Source: Clostridium saccharobutylicum DSM 13864 (GTDB lineage Bacteria; Bacillota; Clostridia; Clostridiales; Clostridiaceae). Taken from it: DNA of 64,000 nt. Under the pieces are notes generated by a model. That model worked only from the letters and a program-made list of their open reading frames with translations. It ran no database searches and was not told the origin of the DNA. The stretch spans positions 4,619,416 through 4,683,415 of the forward strand of contig NC_022571.1 of the NCBI RefSeq assembly GCF_000473995.1, given 5' to 3'. Position 1 is the first letter of the stretch, and each line of letters opens with the position of its first letter. Below, piece by piece: positions 35,832 through 45,599 of this stretch. A program made the position numbers and the translations under genes.

Positions 35832-35859
35832 ACTTAATAAAAACATATTTCATAGTATG
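35832..35859 (+). promoter_or_regulatory. Sigma-K-like promoter of the 748-residue fibre gene
   Basis: AC, 17 bp, then CATAGTATG, the same CATANNATG -10 variant as at the paralog pair, about 110 bp upstream of the start codon. Confidence 0.45.
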
Positions 35860-35899
35860 TTTTAGTAATAAGGTATATAAAGAATATCATGTTAGTATA

Positions 35900-35941
35900 A
35901 GGCACAATTAAAATTTAATTTGCTATTTTTTTCATATGCCT
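35900..35941. repeat. Family A repeat, short copy in a leader
   Basis: AGGCACAATTAAAATTTAA ... TTTCATATGCCT, 42 bp between the proposed promoter and the ribosome site of the 748-residue protein gene. Confidence 0.6.
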
Positions 35942-35969
35942 AAAATTTTAATTTTAAGGAGTAATACTA

Positions 35970-38216
35970 TTGGAAAATTCAATAAAAATTAATTGTAACG
36001 ATGCAACTTATGTTTGCAAATTTCATTCAAATACAAACTTTTCTAAAAATAATTCATTACTAGTTGGTGGTTTTACTAATAAATTATCAAGTTTTAACTT
36101 ATATAGATCTATACTAAACTTCCATATACCTGATTTAAAATCTGATTCTATTAAAGAAGCATATTTATTTTTATTTCTTGAAGATATTAAATATATTCAT
36201 AACGGTCCTGAAAATTTAATACTTTTGGGCAATTCCGAAAATATTGATATACCTAATGCTAACTGGACTAATTTTCCAAACAATAATTTTACAAAACCAG
36301 TAATCCTAAGTATGCCTAATACTTATGTAGGATCTTATTTAAAAGTTGATGTAACTTCTATAATAAAATCCTTAGTGAAATTTAATATGAATTACAATAT
36401 AATTTTGACTCCTCCAAATAAAAACTCAAATGCTATATTTAAATTAGCTTCATCCATGTCTTATACCCCACCTTATTTAAATATAGTGACCTATGCTGAA
36501 GATAATATAGAATTTTCTGAAGCTTCTGAGATAACAGAAAATATTGAAGCTATCGAAAATGATACTTATGAAAATACATCTGAAAATGTTACTAAAAATA
36601 TTAATGATAAAAGTTCTGTTTTAGATGAAAATCAATCAGATATTTTACCTTCTATAAAAAATGAGCTTATTAATATTCTATTGAAAAAAAATATTGCCTT
36701 AAATCAAAGCTTAATTAACTATATTACTAACGAATTTAATAAGCAAACTTCTGTTTTAGCTTCTATTAGAAGTACAATAAATGATGCAGACAATTTTATT
36801 ACCATTAAAAAAGCTCTTGACTCTCATACTAATAATTTAAATAATCAAAATTTAATTCTAGATTTTATTAAAGATAAAGTTAATAATAATAAATCTTTTG
36901 TTGTTACTGAAGATTTGCTTAATAAAATTGTAAGTACATTGAATGAACAAGATTCTACTCTAGCTCTCATTAAGGATAACCAAGATTCTGTTGCTACTCA
37001 AAATATGTTAACTTCTATTTCTGATAATCTTAACGAGAAAATTTCTACTTTAGACGAAAATCAATCGAATATATTATCTTATATAAAAAATGATCTAATT
37101 AATAATTTATCTGAGGACAATAATACACTAAATCAAAATTTAATCGATGATATTACAAACAAATTTAGTGATCAAGCATCACTATTAACTTCTATCGAAA
37201 ATAAAATTAGCAACTATACGATTGTTGATGATTTATATAAAAAACACATCTCCCTAACTCAAAACTTACTCCAATATCTTACTAGCAAGTTCAATGATCA
37301 AACTTCTATTTTAACTTCTATTGAAGATGAAATTAATAACCCTAAATTTATTAATGATTTATCACAAAAGCACATTACCTTAAATCAAGATTTAATCGAT
37401 TATATTAATACTAAATTTAATGATCAAATCCCTATTTTAACTTCTATTAAAGATGAAGTAAGCAATAATGAAAGTTGTATTAAAATTCAAAATACTCTAG
37501 ATTCTCTTTCAAATAATTTAGAAAGTCAAAGCTCAATTTTAGATTCCATAAAAAATAAAGTTAATAATAATGAAGCTTATAGTATTGCTGAAGATTTGCT
37601 TAATAAAATTGTAAATACCTTAACTGACCAAGAATCTTCTTTAACTTATATTAAAGATAAAGTAAACAGTGATGAAGAATTTACTAATATTAAAACTATT
37701 TTAGGCTCTTTTTCAAATAATTTAGAAAATCAGAGCTCAATTTTAGATTGTATAAAAGATAAAGTTAATAATAACATTCCTGAGTCTCTTTCCGAAAAGT
37801 TGGACACTCAAAATTTGAAATTAGATTCTTATAATGATTCATTTAATGATATAACAAAAATTTTTTCTGATAAATTAAATAGCATAGATAATAAAATGGA
37901 TTCTATTGATAATAACTTAATAGATTTTAAAAAAGACAATACTAACAATTTCGATTCCTATATATCCCCTGTAAGTAATGATATATCAGAATTAAAAAAT
38001 GCTATATCTCCTTTAACTGAAAATATAAACATGTTGAAAAGTAACATTGATACCTTAACCAATGCAATTAATTCTAAAAATAATACTATTGATGAAAATG
38101 ATAAAATTAATTCCACTAACTTTAACTCCATAAATTCTCAATTATCAGAGCTATCTACAAATTTAAAAACATTAACAGAAACTATTAACTCAATTGCAAA
38201 TGAACTTTTAAATTAA
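35970..38216 (+). CDS. Long coiled-coil fibre protein with DNRLRE-type head, probable spore-surface protein
   Basis: A 748-residue protein starting at TTG eight bases after AAGGAG. Residues 1 to about 170 are a DNRLRE-type beta domain (LYRSILNFHIPDLKSDSIKEAYLFLF, broken here as LYRSILNFHIPDL and EAYLFLF), similar to the head of the Cys-rich protein at 21522. From about 215 to 748 the sequence is Asn/Ser/Leu/Ile-rich with heptad-like spacing and imperfect repeats of about 40-45 residues (LNQDLIDYINTKFNDQ, ILTSIKDEV, NNLENQSSILDSIKDKVNN). There is no signal peptide or membrane anchor. The shape is a globular head on a rod more than 500 residues long. A spore filament or tail-fibre-like component is inferred. 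Confidence 0.72.
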   Translation: MENSIKINCNDATYVCKFHSNTNFSKNNSLLVGGFTNKLSSFNLYRSILNFHIPDLKSDSIKEAYLFLFLEDIKYIHNGPENLILLGNSENIDIPNANWTNFPNNNFTKPVILSMPNTYVGSYLKVDVTSIIKSLVKFNMNYNIILTPPNKNSNAIFKLASSMSYTPPYLNIVTYAEDNIEFSEASEITENIEAIENDTYENTSENVTKNINDKSSVLDENQSDILPSIKNELINILLKKNIALNQSLINYITNEFNKQTSVLASIRSTINDADNFITIKKALDSHTNNLNNQNLILDFIKDKVNNNKSFVVTEDLLNKIVSTLNEQDSTLALIKDNQDSVATQNMLTSISDNLNEKISTLDENQSNILSYIKNDLINNLSEDNNTLNQNLIDDITNKFSDQASLLTSIENKISNYTIVDDLYKKHISLTQNLLQYLTSKFNDQTSILTSIEDEINNPKFINDLSQKHITLNQDLIDYINTKFNDQIPILTSIKDEVSNNESCIKIQNTLDSLSNNLESQSSILDSIKNKVNNNEAYSIAEDLLNKIVNTLTDQESSLTYIKDKVNSDEEFTNIKTILGSFSNNLENQSSILDCIKDKVNNNIPESLSEKLDTQNLKLDSYNDSFNDITKIFSDKLNSIDNKMDSIDNNLIDFKKDNTNNFDSYISPVSNDISELKNAISPLTENINMLKSNIDTLTNAINSKNNTIDENDKINSTNFNSINSQLSELSTNLKTLTETINSIANELLN

Positions 38217-38232
38217 ACCATAATCACAATTA

Positions 38233-38391
38233 AGGCACATGAAAATAAATAACAAGTACAAAGTTGTCATGAATATTTTACATCAGGCAAAGAGACAAAT
38301 TAACCTCATAGCGGCTATTAGGTCAATTTGCCGACGCAGCACGATGGAAAATAGACTAGCAAATGGACGTGTTATTTATTTGATTGTGCCT
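38233..38391. repeat. Family A repeat, full-length copy
   Basis: 159 bp between convergent genes, AGGCACATGAAAATAAATAA to TTATTTATTTGATTGTGCCT, with core ACATCAGGCAAAGAGACAAA and CCTCATAGCGGCTATTAGG. Confidence 0.85.
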
Positions 38392-38418
38392 AACTACACA
38401 TTTTTTAAGAAAAAGATA

Positions 38419-38500
38419 TATTAAAGTTATGTGGTAACTTACCGAAATCAAATACATTTTTGTTCCACAGGACTATTTTAATCACATCCTCCCAGATAAG
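38419..38500. repeat. Family B element, left fragment
   Basis: TTATGTGGTAACTTACCGAAA followed by TCAAATACATTTTTGTTCCA. It matches the start of the copy at 40985 and is cut where the next element begins. Confidence 0.6.
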
Positions 38501-38501
38501 C

Positions 38502-38676
38502 AAACTACGAACTAGATTTAAACTTTGAAATATATTCAAAATTAGAAAGGAAGTTAATTCTTTTGCGGAGCATTGCATTTAGAATATTGATATGGATTTC
38601 TATAGCAATCGAGCAAAAGAATTAACTTCCTTTCGGTGAATTATCACATAAGTCTAAATCCCAAGTTGTTTATCTA
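38502..38676. repeat. Family B element, shortened copy
   Basis: AGATAAGCAAACTACGAAC to AAGTTGTTTATCTA, 175 bp. Stem AGGAAGTTAATTCTTTTGC pairs with GCAAAAGAATTAACTTCCT exactly, although this sequence differs from every other copy. The right end encodes the C-terminus of the GDPD protein. Confidence 0.75.
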
Positions 38677-39628
38677 TATTGGGAAATGACTTAATTACAT
38701 CATTTAATTTTTCAACTTCATTTGTAATTATACTATCAGCACCAGCTTCTATAACCATCTTCATATACTCAATCTCATTAACTGTATAAGGATTAACTTT
38801 AATTCCTGCATTCTTTATTTCTTTCATATATGATTTATTTAAAATACTATAAAAACATGGATGATAACATTCAACATCAATATCATTTAAATATTTAGGT
38901 ACGTTAGCCAACGTCGAATCTGTTAATGCACCTAAAATTATTTTACTTTTAGGCTTAGTTTTATCATTCTTTAATTTAGTATTTGTGTTTTTATAATTAG
39001 CACTATTGCTATCTTTTAAAGTTTCTACTTGATTAGCCATATATTCAATCTCTTGCTTTTCAAGCTCTCTTATCTTAACTAAGCTCATATGATTAAATGT
39101 TGAAATTATAACTCTATCCCTTAAGTTATATTCATCAATCATACTTATAACCTTTTCTTCAAGTTCATCATATTCAGATATACTATTTTTAAGTTCTAGA
39201 TTTAATATTTTCAAATCAGAAGCTGAAAAAAGTTCTAACAAATCCCTCAAAGTTGGTATTTCTTCACCATTATTATTTTTAAAATATTCAACTTCATCTA
39301 AAGTGTATTCTCCCAGTTTAGAACTATTAATTTCTTTTATAAGTTGTAATCCCTCAATTGCTTCACCTTTTAAAGCTTGAACCCTTGGTACACTCTTTGT
39401 TCTAAACTCTTTTAATTCTTTTAATGTATAATCTTTAACAAAACCATGTCCGTCAGTTGTTCTATCTAGAGTTTCATCATGAATTATAACTGGAATTCCA
39501 TCTTTCGATAGCTGAACATCTGTCTCTATGCCATCTGCTTTATACTCAATCGCTTTTCTAAAGGCAATCATAGTATTTTCATCAAACTTTCCACTATATC
39601 CTCTATGAGCAATATTTAGTATCTTCAT
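38654..39628 (-). CDS. Glycerophosphodiester phosphodiesterase
   Basis: A 324-residue cytoplasmic enzyme starting at MKILNIAHRGYSG, with GGTGGAG before ATG 39628; the longer frame has no ribosome site. Catalytic motifs of the family are visible: HRGYSGKFDENTMIAF near the start (His and the EN pair), DGIETDVQLSKDGIPVIIHD (Glu, Asp and His), and LNLELKN. It splits glycerophosphodiesters to sn-glycerol-3-phosphate and an alcohol. An unusual 30-40 residue insertion (about 215-245, Asn/Lys-rich) interrupts the usual fold. The last residues (NIDKQLGI) and the stop come from the end of a family B repeat, so the native C-terminus was probably altered. Confidence 0.92.
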   Translation of the reverse strand: MKILNIAHRGYSGKFDENTMIAFRKAIEYKADGIETDVQLSKDGIPVIIHDETLDRTTDGHGFVKDYTLKELKEFRTKSVPRVQALKGEAIEGLQLIKEINSSKLGEYTLDEVEYFKNNNGEEIPTLRDLLELFSASDLKILNLELKNSISEYDELEEKVISMIDEYNLRDRVIISTFNHMSLVKIRELEKQEIEYMANQVETLKDSNSANYKNTNTKLKNDKTKPKSKIILGALTDSTLANVPKYLNDIDVECYHPCFYSILNKSYMKEIKNAGIKVNPYTVNEIEYMKMVIEAGADSIITNEVEKLNDVIKSFPNIDKQLGI

Positions 39629-39824
39629 TTTTACTCCACCTTTATGAACAATATTTTCCAAATCAACCGTATAAATATATAATACTACATTAAAAATACT
39701 CAATCCAGTATTGTTTTAAGATTCTAATTTAATTTATCTATAAATCAAGCTTATTTTTATCATATACTATATTACTTCATGGTAAAATATAGTATATATA
39801 GTTAATGATTGGAGGATCTTTATT

Positions 39825-40973
39825 ATGAACAAAAATATAAAAAAGTTAATTTCATTTACAATTATCTTTACTGCCTTTTCTATATTCACACCATCAACTA
39901 TAAATATATTAGAACAAAGTGCTTATGCATATTCTGAGTATGAAATAAATGCTTTATCCATATCATCTGGTTATTCTATAATACCAATTTATGATAGCAT
40001 AACTTATAATAAAGATTATAAAATAAAAAACGGCGACAAAATTCCATCAATTATTTATTCAAAAATTTCTTCTGATAAAGCTAGCTTCAAACTAAATACA
40101 CTCGAAACTAACGCAGTGGATATAAGAGCATTTTCAGGAAATGAAAAATTAAATGATATTTATGGTGAAATAACCATCCCAGAAGGAGAAAGTAAATCAA
40201 TTTATATAAGACTCTATAATTCTAAAAACGCTTCGGATAATGATTATGATTCAGAGTACGAACTTATCGTAGAAAGAGAATCTAGTAACAGTACGGATAA
40301 TGATCTTGATAATGAATCAGAAGATGATACTATAACCTTAAAAGACTATGATGATATTTATTTAGATAATTTAATTTTATTTGATAATAATGATAATAAA
40401 ATTGATTTTACTTTTGATAAAACAAATCCTATTTCCAACATAAATATTGATAAAAGCATCTCGTGTATTACAGTTAAAGCCATTCCAGAAGAACAAGTTT
40501 ATAATTTACTTATTAATGATAAACACATAAAGACTAGTGGTAATGATAAAGATAAGCGACTAATATCTTTAGATGAAGGTAAAAATATTATAAAAATTAG
40601 AATTGTAGATTCTTTTAATCATAAACGAAGAGAATATTTTTTAGTTGTAACAAGAGGACAAGATAACTCAGAAACCTATAATAATAATAATAATAATAAT
40701 AATGCAAATACCAATTTAGAAAATGCACAAGGAAATTATATAAAAACAAATGGTAATTGGCAGTATAAAAAAGCTGATGGTACTATAGCTGTAGGATGGA
40801 CATTTATAAATAATGAATGGTATTACTTCGATTCAACAGGAGCAATGAAAACTGGCTGGTTAAAAGATACTTCTGGAAAATGGTATTATCTAAAAGAATC
40901 AGGAGCTATGGCAAAAAATACTGTAATTGATGGCTATACAATAGTTTCTGACGGCTCAGCAATTAACAAGTAA
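39825..40973 (+). CDS. Secreted cell-wall-binding protein, cadherin-like plus CW repeats (382 aa)
   Basis: Signal peptide 1 to about 36 (ending SAYAYS). One cadherin-like beta-sandwich unit follows, ending YELIVERES (about 145). A second, shorter one ends REYFLVVTRGQ (about 275). After a run of nine Asn come three to four aromatic cell-wall-binding repeats (GNWQYKKADGTIAVGW, NNEWYYFDSTGAMKTGW, GKWYYLKESGAM). Such repeats bind choline or teichoic-type polymers in Gram-positives. There is no LPXTG anchor. It is the only member of this group transcribed on the plus strand, and converges on the next one. Confidence 0.85.
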   Translation: MNKNIKKLISFTIIFTAFSIFTPSTINILEQSAYAYSEYEINALSISSGYSIIPIYDSITYNKDYKIKNGDKIPSIIYSKISSDKASFKLNTLETNAVDIRAFSGNEKLNDIYGEITIPEGESKSIYIRLYNSKNASDNDYDSEYELIVERESSNSTDNDLDNESEDDTITLKDYDDIYLDNLILFDNNDNKIDFTFDKTNPISNINIDKSISCITVKAIPEEQVYNLLINDKHIKTSGNDKDKRLISLDEGKNIIKIRIVDSFNHKRREYFLVVTRGQDNSETYNNNNNNNNANTNLENAQGNYIKTNGNWQYKKADGTIAVGWTFINNEWYYFDSTGAMKTGWLKDTSGKWYYLKESGAMAKNTVIDGYTIVSDGSAINK

Positions 40974-40984
40974 ATTTTGAATTT

Positions 40985-41272
40985 AAACTTATGATATAAC
41001 TAACTGAAATCAAATGCATTTTTGTTCCACATGACTATGAAAATTCGCTGGAAGTTTCTAAATTAGAGATTGCTCCATTCCTGCATCCTCCTCAATGAAT
41101 TGAGGACAAGCAAAAATGGAGCAATCTCTAATTAACAAACTTCACAACTTATTTTCAAATACCTGTTTCACAAAAATGTATTTGATTTCTAGTATAGTTA
41201 TACACTTAAATTTAGTAAATATGTTTATTTACTCTGATTGTAAATTAAACTTAAAATTTGTTTATTTTGTAG
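40985..41272. repeat. Family B element, nearly complete
   Basis: TTATGATATAACTAACTGAAA ... AGAGATTGCTCCATTCC with complement AAATGGAGCAATCTCTAATT, and a right end TTTGTTTATTTTGTAGA. It starts 12 bp after the stop of the plus-strand gene. Confidence 0.7.
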
Positions 41273-41403
41273 ATAAACAAACTATGAACAATATTTAAAC
41301 TTTGAAATATATTCAACACTAGAAAGAAGCTATATTCTTTTTCGGAGTGTTGCATTTATAATTTGGCTGTAGGTATTTCTTCGGTAGAAGTTGTTCATCT
41401 ATA
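41272..41403. repeat. Family B element, truncated at a gene end
   Basis: Begins TAGATAAACAAACTATGAAC, overlapping the last base or so of the preceding element. It breaks off at GAAGTTGTTCATC just before the stop codon of the Big_2 protein gene, so the right half is missing. Confidence 0.7.
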
Positions 41404-41404
41404 C

Positions 41405-42451
41405 TTAATCTACTATTGTTATTTGAATTTCACCATATACATTTGAACCATCAGTTGCAGTTGCTTTTACAATAACTGTACCTAATTTGCTTGGAGTCAA
41501 TCTTCCTGTTGAGCTTATTGTTGCTGACCCAGTTCCATCTTCAACTGACCATGTTACATTTTGAGTAGTGGCATTGCTTGGCAATACAGTCCTTGTCATT
41601 TGTAATGTACTATTTAATGTAATTGTTGTTTTACTACCTACAGACACAACCTTTATGCTTGTTACTGGAATGTTTTGATCACTGCTTGTATTATTTGTAT
41701 CAGTATTGGTAGACTCATTCCATTGTGCATATAATGTAAGATCTTTTTTGACTGTTATCTGATCATCATATTGATAACTTGTGCCATCGCCATTCTTCTT
41801 AGTGTTCCATTCTACAAAATCATATCCACTCTTTGTTGGTTCATACAATGTTACCTTTTTATCTTCTTCAACATTCTTTGTTTTAAGAGACGTTCCATCG
41901 TCATCCTTGAATTGAATTTTATATGTCTTAACTGTATTTGCATCATCCGATGGAAGATCATTATTCATTTTTGTATCCGAACTATTTACAATTTGACTTG
42001 GCACATATGGTCGTACATCAACACCATAGTAATCAAATGCCCTACTAGGCATTGGAGCTTCCCCTGATGTGCAAACTCCTTTTTCATTAAAATTATATAA
42101 CTTTGTATTTATCATAGCTGAGCCTGTCTCCATTGCCCCACTATCTGTAAACAAATAAATTTTACCCTCTATTTGTATTACTCCTTTTTGCATAGCCCCG
42201 CTTAAATCTGCATAATACCATAAACCATTGCTGCTAATCCATCCAGTTTTCATAAGTCCTGTATCATCAAAGAAATACCATGTTCCATTTATATATCTCC
42301 ATCCTGTAGCATAAGTATAACCTTCTGTATAATACCAACCTTCATTATAACTTCCGATCCATGCTGCAGAAGCTCCCAAAGGAGCCATTACAAGTAGAGT
42401 TGAAGAAATAATACAACTTGCAATTATTCTTTTTAAATATATATACTTCAT
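41405..42451 (-). CDS. Secreted cell-wall-binding protein with InlB-type and Big_2 domains (348 aa)
   Basis: Signal peptide 1 to about 29 (ASAAW). Unlike most of its neighbours it carries the cell-wall-binding repeats at the N-terminus (about five, residues 30-130: GTWYFFDDTGLMKTGW, GLWYYADLSGAMQKG). Then comes a Listeria-Bacteroides/InlB B-type repeat (YDFVEWNTKKNGDGTSYQYD, about 205-245) and one bacterial Ig-like Big_2 domain at the end. The layout is a short version of the 964-residue protein encoded next to it, so the two are paralogs. GAGGAG precedes the ATG. Confidence 0.85.
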   Translation of the reverse strand: MKYIYLKRIIASCIISSTLLVMAPLGASAAWIGSYNEGWYYTEGYTYATGWRYINGTWYFFDDTGLMKTGWISSNGLWYYADLSGAMQKGVIQIEGKIYLFTDSGAMETGSAMINTKLYNFNEKGVCTSGEAPMPSRAFDYYGVDVRPYVPSQIVNSSDTKMNNDLPSDDANTVKTYKIQFKDDDGTSLKTKNVEEDKKVTLYEPTKSGYDFVEWNTKKNGDGTSYQYDDQITVKKDLTLYAQWNESTNTDTNNTSSDQNIPVTSIKVVSVGSKTTITLNSTLQMTRTVLPSNATTQNVTWSVEDGTGSATISSTGRLTPSKLGTVIVKATATDGSNVYGEIQITIVD

Positions 42452-42474
42452 TTTCAGTCTCCTCTCTGGCAGTG

Positions 42475-42540
42475 TGAGACTGTCCTAAACTAATACTCAA
42501 TATTACATGCTAATGATACCATTTTTTAAGACAGTCCTAG
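42475..42540. repeat. Palindromic element D (MITE/IS-end-like), copy 1
   Basis: Inverted ends GAGACTGTCCTAAA and TTTAAGACAGTCCT fill almost the whole gap between the two Big_2 protein genes. The GGACTGTCTYAAAA motif resembles termini of some insertion sequences and occurs again at 54591-54692. Confidence 0.5.
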
Positions 42541-42547
42541 CTTATCA

Positions 42548-45442
42548 TTAAGTTGTTTTTTTTGGGTTTATAGTTATAGTTGCAGTTCCACAAGCTCCAA
42601 ATCCATCATGTGCCGTTGCAATTACAGTTACTACTGTTTTTTGTGTTATATTTGAAGTTGTAGTTAACTCTCCAGTATTGTTATTAATTGATACTTGTCC
42701 CGTATCTCCACTAATTCCTTGAATTGACCATGTAACTACTTTATCGGTTGCATCAGATAATCCATCCGCACTCATTTGTAATTGCTCACCAGCTGTTATT
42801 ACTTGTGATGAAGATTGTACTTGAATACTTGTTACTGGAACAACTACATCTACTAATAATTGTCCTTTTATACTATTATCATAGTTCGATATTGCTATTA
42901 CTTTTACCTCTCCATTAGCTATTCCTGTTAAAATTCCAGTGCTTTCTTCTATAGATGCCAATCCTGGATTTAAAGTTAATTTTGATGAATTGTTATTTAT
43001 TTCATCAGTTGTAGCTTGAACAACCAACCACTTAACTGTTTGATCTTTTGCATCACTAGGTAATACAAAAGCATTCATTTGTAATTGTCCATTAGTAGCT
43101 ACTTTTTTTGAACTATTAGCTCCTAGCACTACAAGTGATTCTACTTTTCGAATTATTTCTACTTCTTTAGTTGCAATAGTATTTGATCCGTCTTTAGCTT
43201 TAACTATTATTACTACTTTTCCTGGTGACTTAGCTGTTAATAATCCATTTTGATTTATAGTTGCTTTATCTGTATCAACTGGACCAGAAGAACTCATTTC
43301 TTTAACTGACCACTCAACACTATTATCACTTACAACCTGTGGAGTTGTTACTGCAGTCATCTTTAATGTAATTGGTGAGCTAATAGTATCACTTCCTATT
43401 TCTACATTATCCAAGCCATCTATTGTAAGCTTACTTACTTTGATAAGTTGATTACTTATAGTTATTACTTTACTTCCCACAACACCAGAACCATCTGTTG
43501 CTGTTGCTTGTACTAATACTTCTCCATTTTTTGTTGCCGTTAATATACCACTTTTACTAATTGTTGCCTTATCCGTTGTAGTTCCCTTAGCATCATTCTC
43601 CACAACTGACCATGTCACATCTTTAGTATTGGCATTAGTTGGTGTTGCTGTTGCTTCCATTTGCAATGTTCCACCATTAGTTGTTATGCTTGAAGAAGTT
43701 GTTTGATCTGTAACGCTTCTACCTATTACATCAATACTAGTTACTAATTGAACTACATTTATTTCTTGTGAGCCAGTAATTACATCTCCACTCTTAGTTG
43801 TTACCTTGGCTGCTACAGTTACTGTTCCTGGACTAGTTCCTGTTAAAACTCCTGAACTATTAATCATTGCTTTTCCTGTCATTGTTGATCCACTTGTAGT
43901 AGAATCTTTAACTGACCATTCAGTAGAACTTATATCTGCATTAGTTGGCACTAAATCTGCATACATTTGTAAACTATAATTATGAGTACTATCTCCAACA
44001 TTAACTACTTTTAAGTTATCTTTACCTCTCACTGCCATAGATGTTAACTTAACAGTTTGATTACTTATATGAACAAATTTACTTCCAGTAATTCCAGATC
44101 CATCTTTAGCTGTTGCAATTACTTTTACTGTTCCATTGCCAAGAGCTGTGAGTACACCAGAATCACTAATTGTTGCATTACCTATTGCATCTCCAGTATT
44201 TTCTGCAACTTTACTAACACTCCAACTTACTTCTTTATCACTTGCATTTTCAGGTAATACTGATAATAGTGTTCTAATATCTAATGTTCCACCATCTTGT
44301 GTTATTGCAACGCTATCGCCACCTATTGTAATACTTGTTACTAAAGTCTTTTGTGCTACTATATTTACATCCTTAGATGATGAAAGTCCTGAACCATCTG
44401 CTGCAGTTGCCGTTACAGTTACCTTACCAGTTGTAGCACCTGTTAATATTCCATCATTATCAATTGTAGCACTTCCACCATTATTAGTAACAGACCATTT
44501 AACCTTTGTATTTGTGGCATCACTTGGCAATATATCCGCACTTAATTGAATTTTCTTTCCAACTTCAACTTGTGAATCCCCACTTATTGAAATACTAGTT
44601 ACTGATTTTGTATCAGTTTCTTGCTTCCAAATAGCATATAAAGTTAAATCTGATCTGATTTTTACATTATCTCCAGAATCATAACTTTTTCCTTTACCAC
44701 TACTCATAGTATTCCATTCAACAAATTTATAACCATCTTTATCTTGTTCATCTAACTTAATAGAACGTCCATATTTAACTGTTTTATCTTCAATATCTTT
44801 TCCATTAATGCTATCCTTAAATGTAACTTTAAATTTCCTTCCTTCATTTGGATCCTCGTCTGATTTACTCTGATCTACAATCTCTTCATTATATTTAGAT
44901 TCATTTGGTGCATCAATGTTACTTGTACTATTACCTGAATCTAACACACATTTTCCATATTCATCAAATTGTTTGTTAGCTGATGGCGTACTATTGCTTA
45001 CAACTGCACCACTATTATCTAATGTATAGAATGTTCCATTAATAATAGCATGTCCAGTTTGCATTATTCCGTTAGATGTAAAAATATATGTACTTCCTAC
45101 TATCTTAATTATTCCTGTTTGCATTACTCCACTCGCATCAGAATAATACCAATTGTTATTATAATAAATCCATCCTCTTTTTAACACACCAGAATTGTCC
45201 AAATAGTACCATGAAGAATCAATTTTTATCCATCCTGTTTTCATTATTCCATCTTCATCAAAATAATATGTTGAACCATTAATTTTATTCCAACCAGTTA
45301 ATTTACTATTCCCTTGAGTATAATAGTAATTATTTTGATTATCTTTTGTCCATGCTGCAAATGCTCTAGTTGGATATATTGTAGCCGATACTGTTCCAAC
45401 AATAGACAGTGCAATTATCTTACTTATTAATTTACGTTTCAT
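42548..45442 (-). CDS. Secreted cell-wall-binding protein with seven Big_2 domains (964 aa)
   Basis: Signal peptide 1 to about 29 (AFAAW). About six aromatic cell-wall-binding repeats follow (30-150). Residues about 205-275 are an InlB B-type repeat (YKFVEWNTMSSGKGKSYD). From about 280 to the end there are seven Big_2 Ig-like domains, each starting VTSI-I-G and holding LPSDA-VKWSV and VTVTATAADGSG-type strands. No sortase signal. It probably projects from the wall as a rod whose N-terminal repeats hold it. GGAGGAG precedes the ATG. It is a longer paralog of the 348-residue neighbour. Confidence 0.87.
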   Translation of the reverse strand: MKRKLISKIIALSIVGTVSATIYPTRAFAAWTKDNQNNYYYTQGNSKLTGWNKINGSTYYFDEDGIMKTGWIKIDSSWYYLDNSGVLKRGWIYYNNNWYYSDASGVMQTGIIKIVGSTYIFTSNGIMQTGHAIINGTFYTLDNSGAVVSNSTPSANKQFDEYGKCVLDSGNSTSNIDAPNESKYNEEIVDQSKSDEDPNEGRKFKVTFKDSINGKDIEDKTVKYGRSIKLDEQDKDGYKFVEWNTMSSGKGKSYDSGDNVKIRSDLTLYAIWKQETDTKSVTSISISGDSQVEVGKKIQLSADILPSDATNTKVKWSVTNNGGSATIDNDGILTGATTGKVTVTATAADGSGLSSSKDVNIVAQKTLVTSITIGGDSVAITQDGGTLDIRTLLSVLPENASDKEVSWSVSKVAENTGDAIGNATISDSGVLTALGNGTVKVIATAKDGSGITGSKFVHISNQTVKLTSMAVRGKDNLKVVNVGDSTHNYSLQMYADLVPTNADISSTEWSVKDSTTSGSTMTGKAMINSSGVLTGTSPGTVTVAAKVTTKSGDVITGSQEINVVQLVTSIDVIGRSVTDQTTSSSITTNGGTLQMEATATPTNANTKDVTWSVVENDAKGTTTDKATISKSGILTATKNGEVLVQATATDGSGVVGSKVITISNQLIKVSKLTIDGLDNVEIGSDTISSPITLKMTAVTTPQVVSDNSVEWSVKEMSSSGPVDTDKATINQNGLLTAKSPGKVVIIVKAKDGSNTIATKEVEIIRKVESLVVLGANSSKKVATNGQLQMNAFVLPSDAKDQTVKWLVVQATTDEINNNSSKLTLNPGLASIEESTGILTGIANGEVKVIAISNYDNSIKGQLLVDVVVPVTSIQVQSSSQVITAGEQLQMSADGLSDATDKVVTWSIQGISGDTGQVSINNNTGELTTTSNITQKTVVTVIATAHDGFGACGTATITINPKKTT

Positions 45443-45599
45443 ACAAGCTCCTCCTGTTATAATTTCACATTCACCTTATTTTTACTTTATAGAATTATAT
45501 AATTATAATTAATCTTATGTTATCTAAAGCACATGATTCATTAACCATTAACAATGCATATTTACAATTTTTAATATAGACTTTATATAGAGTTTCATG

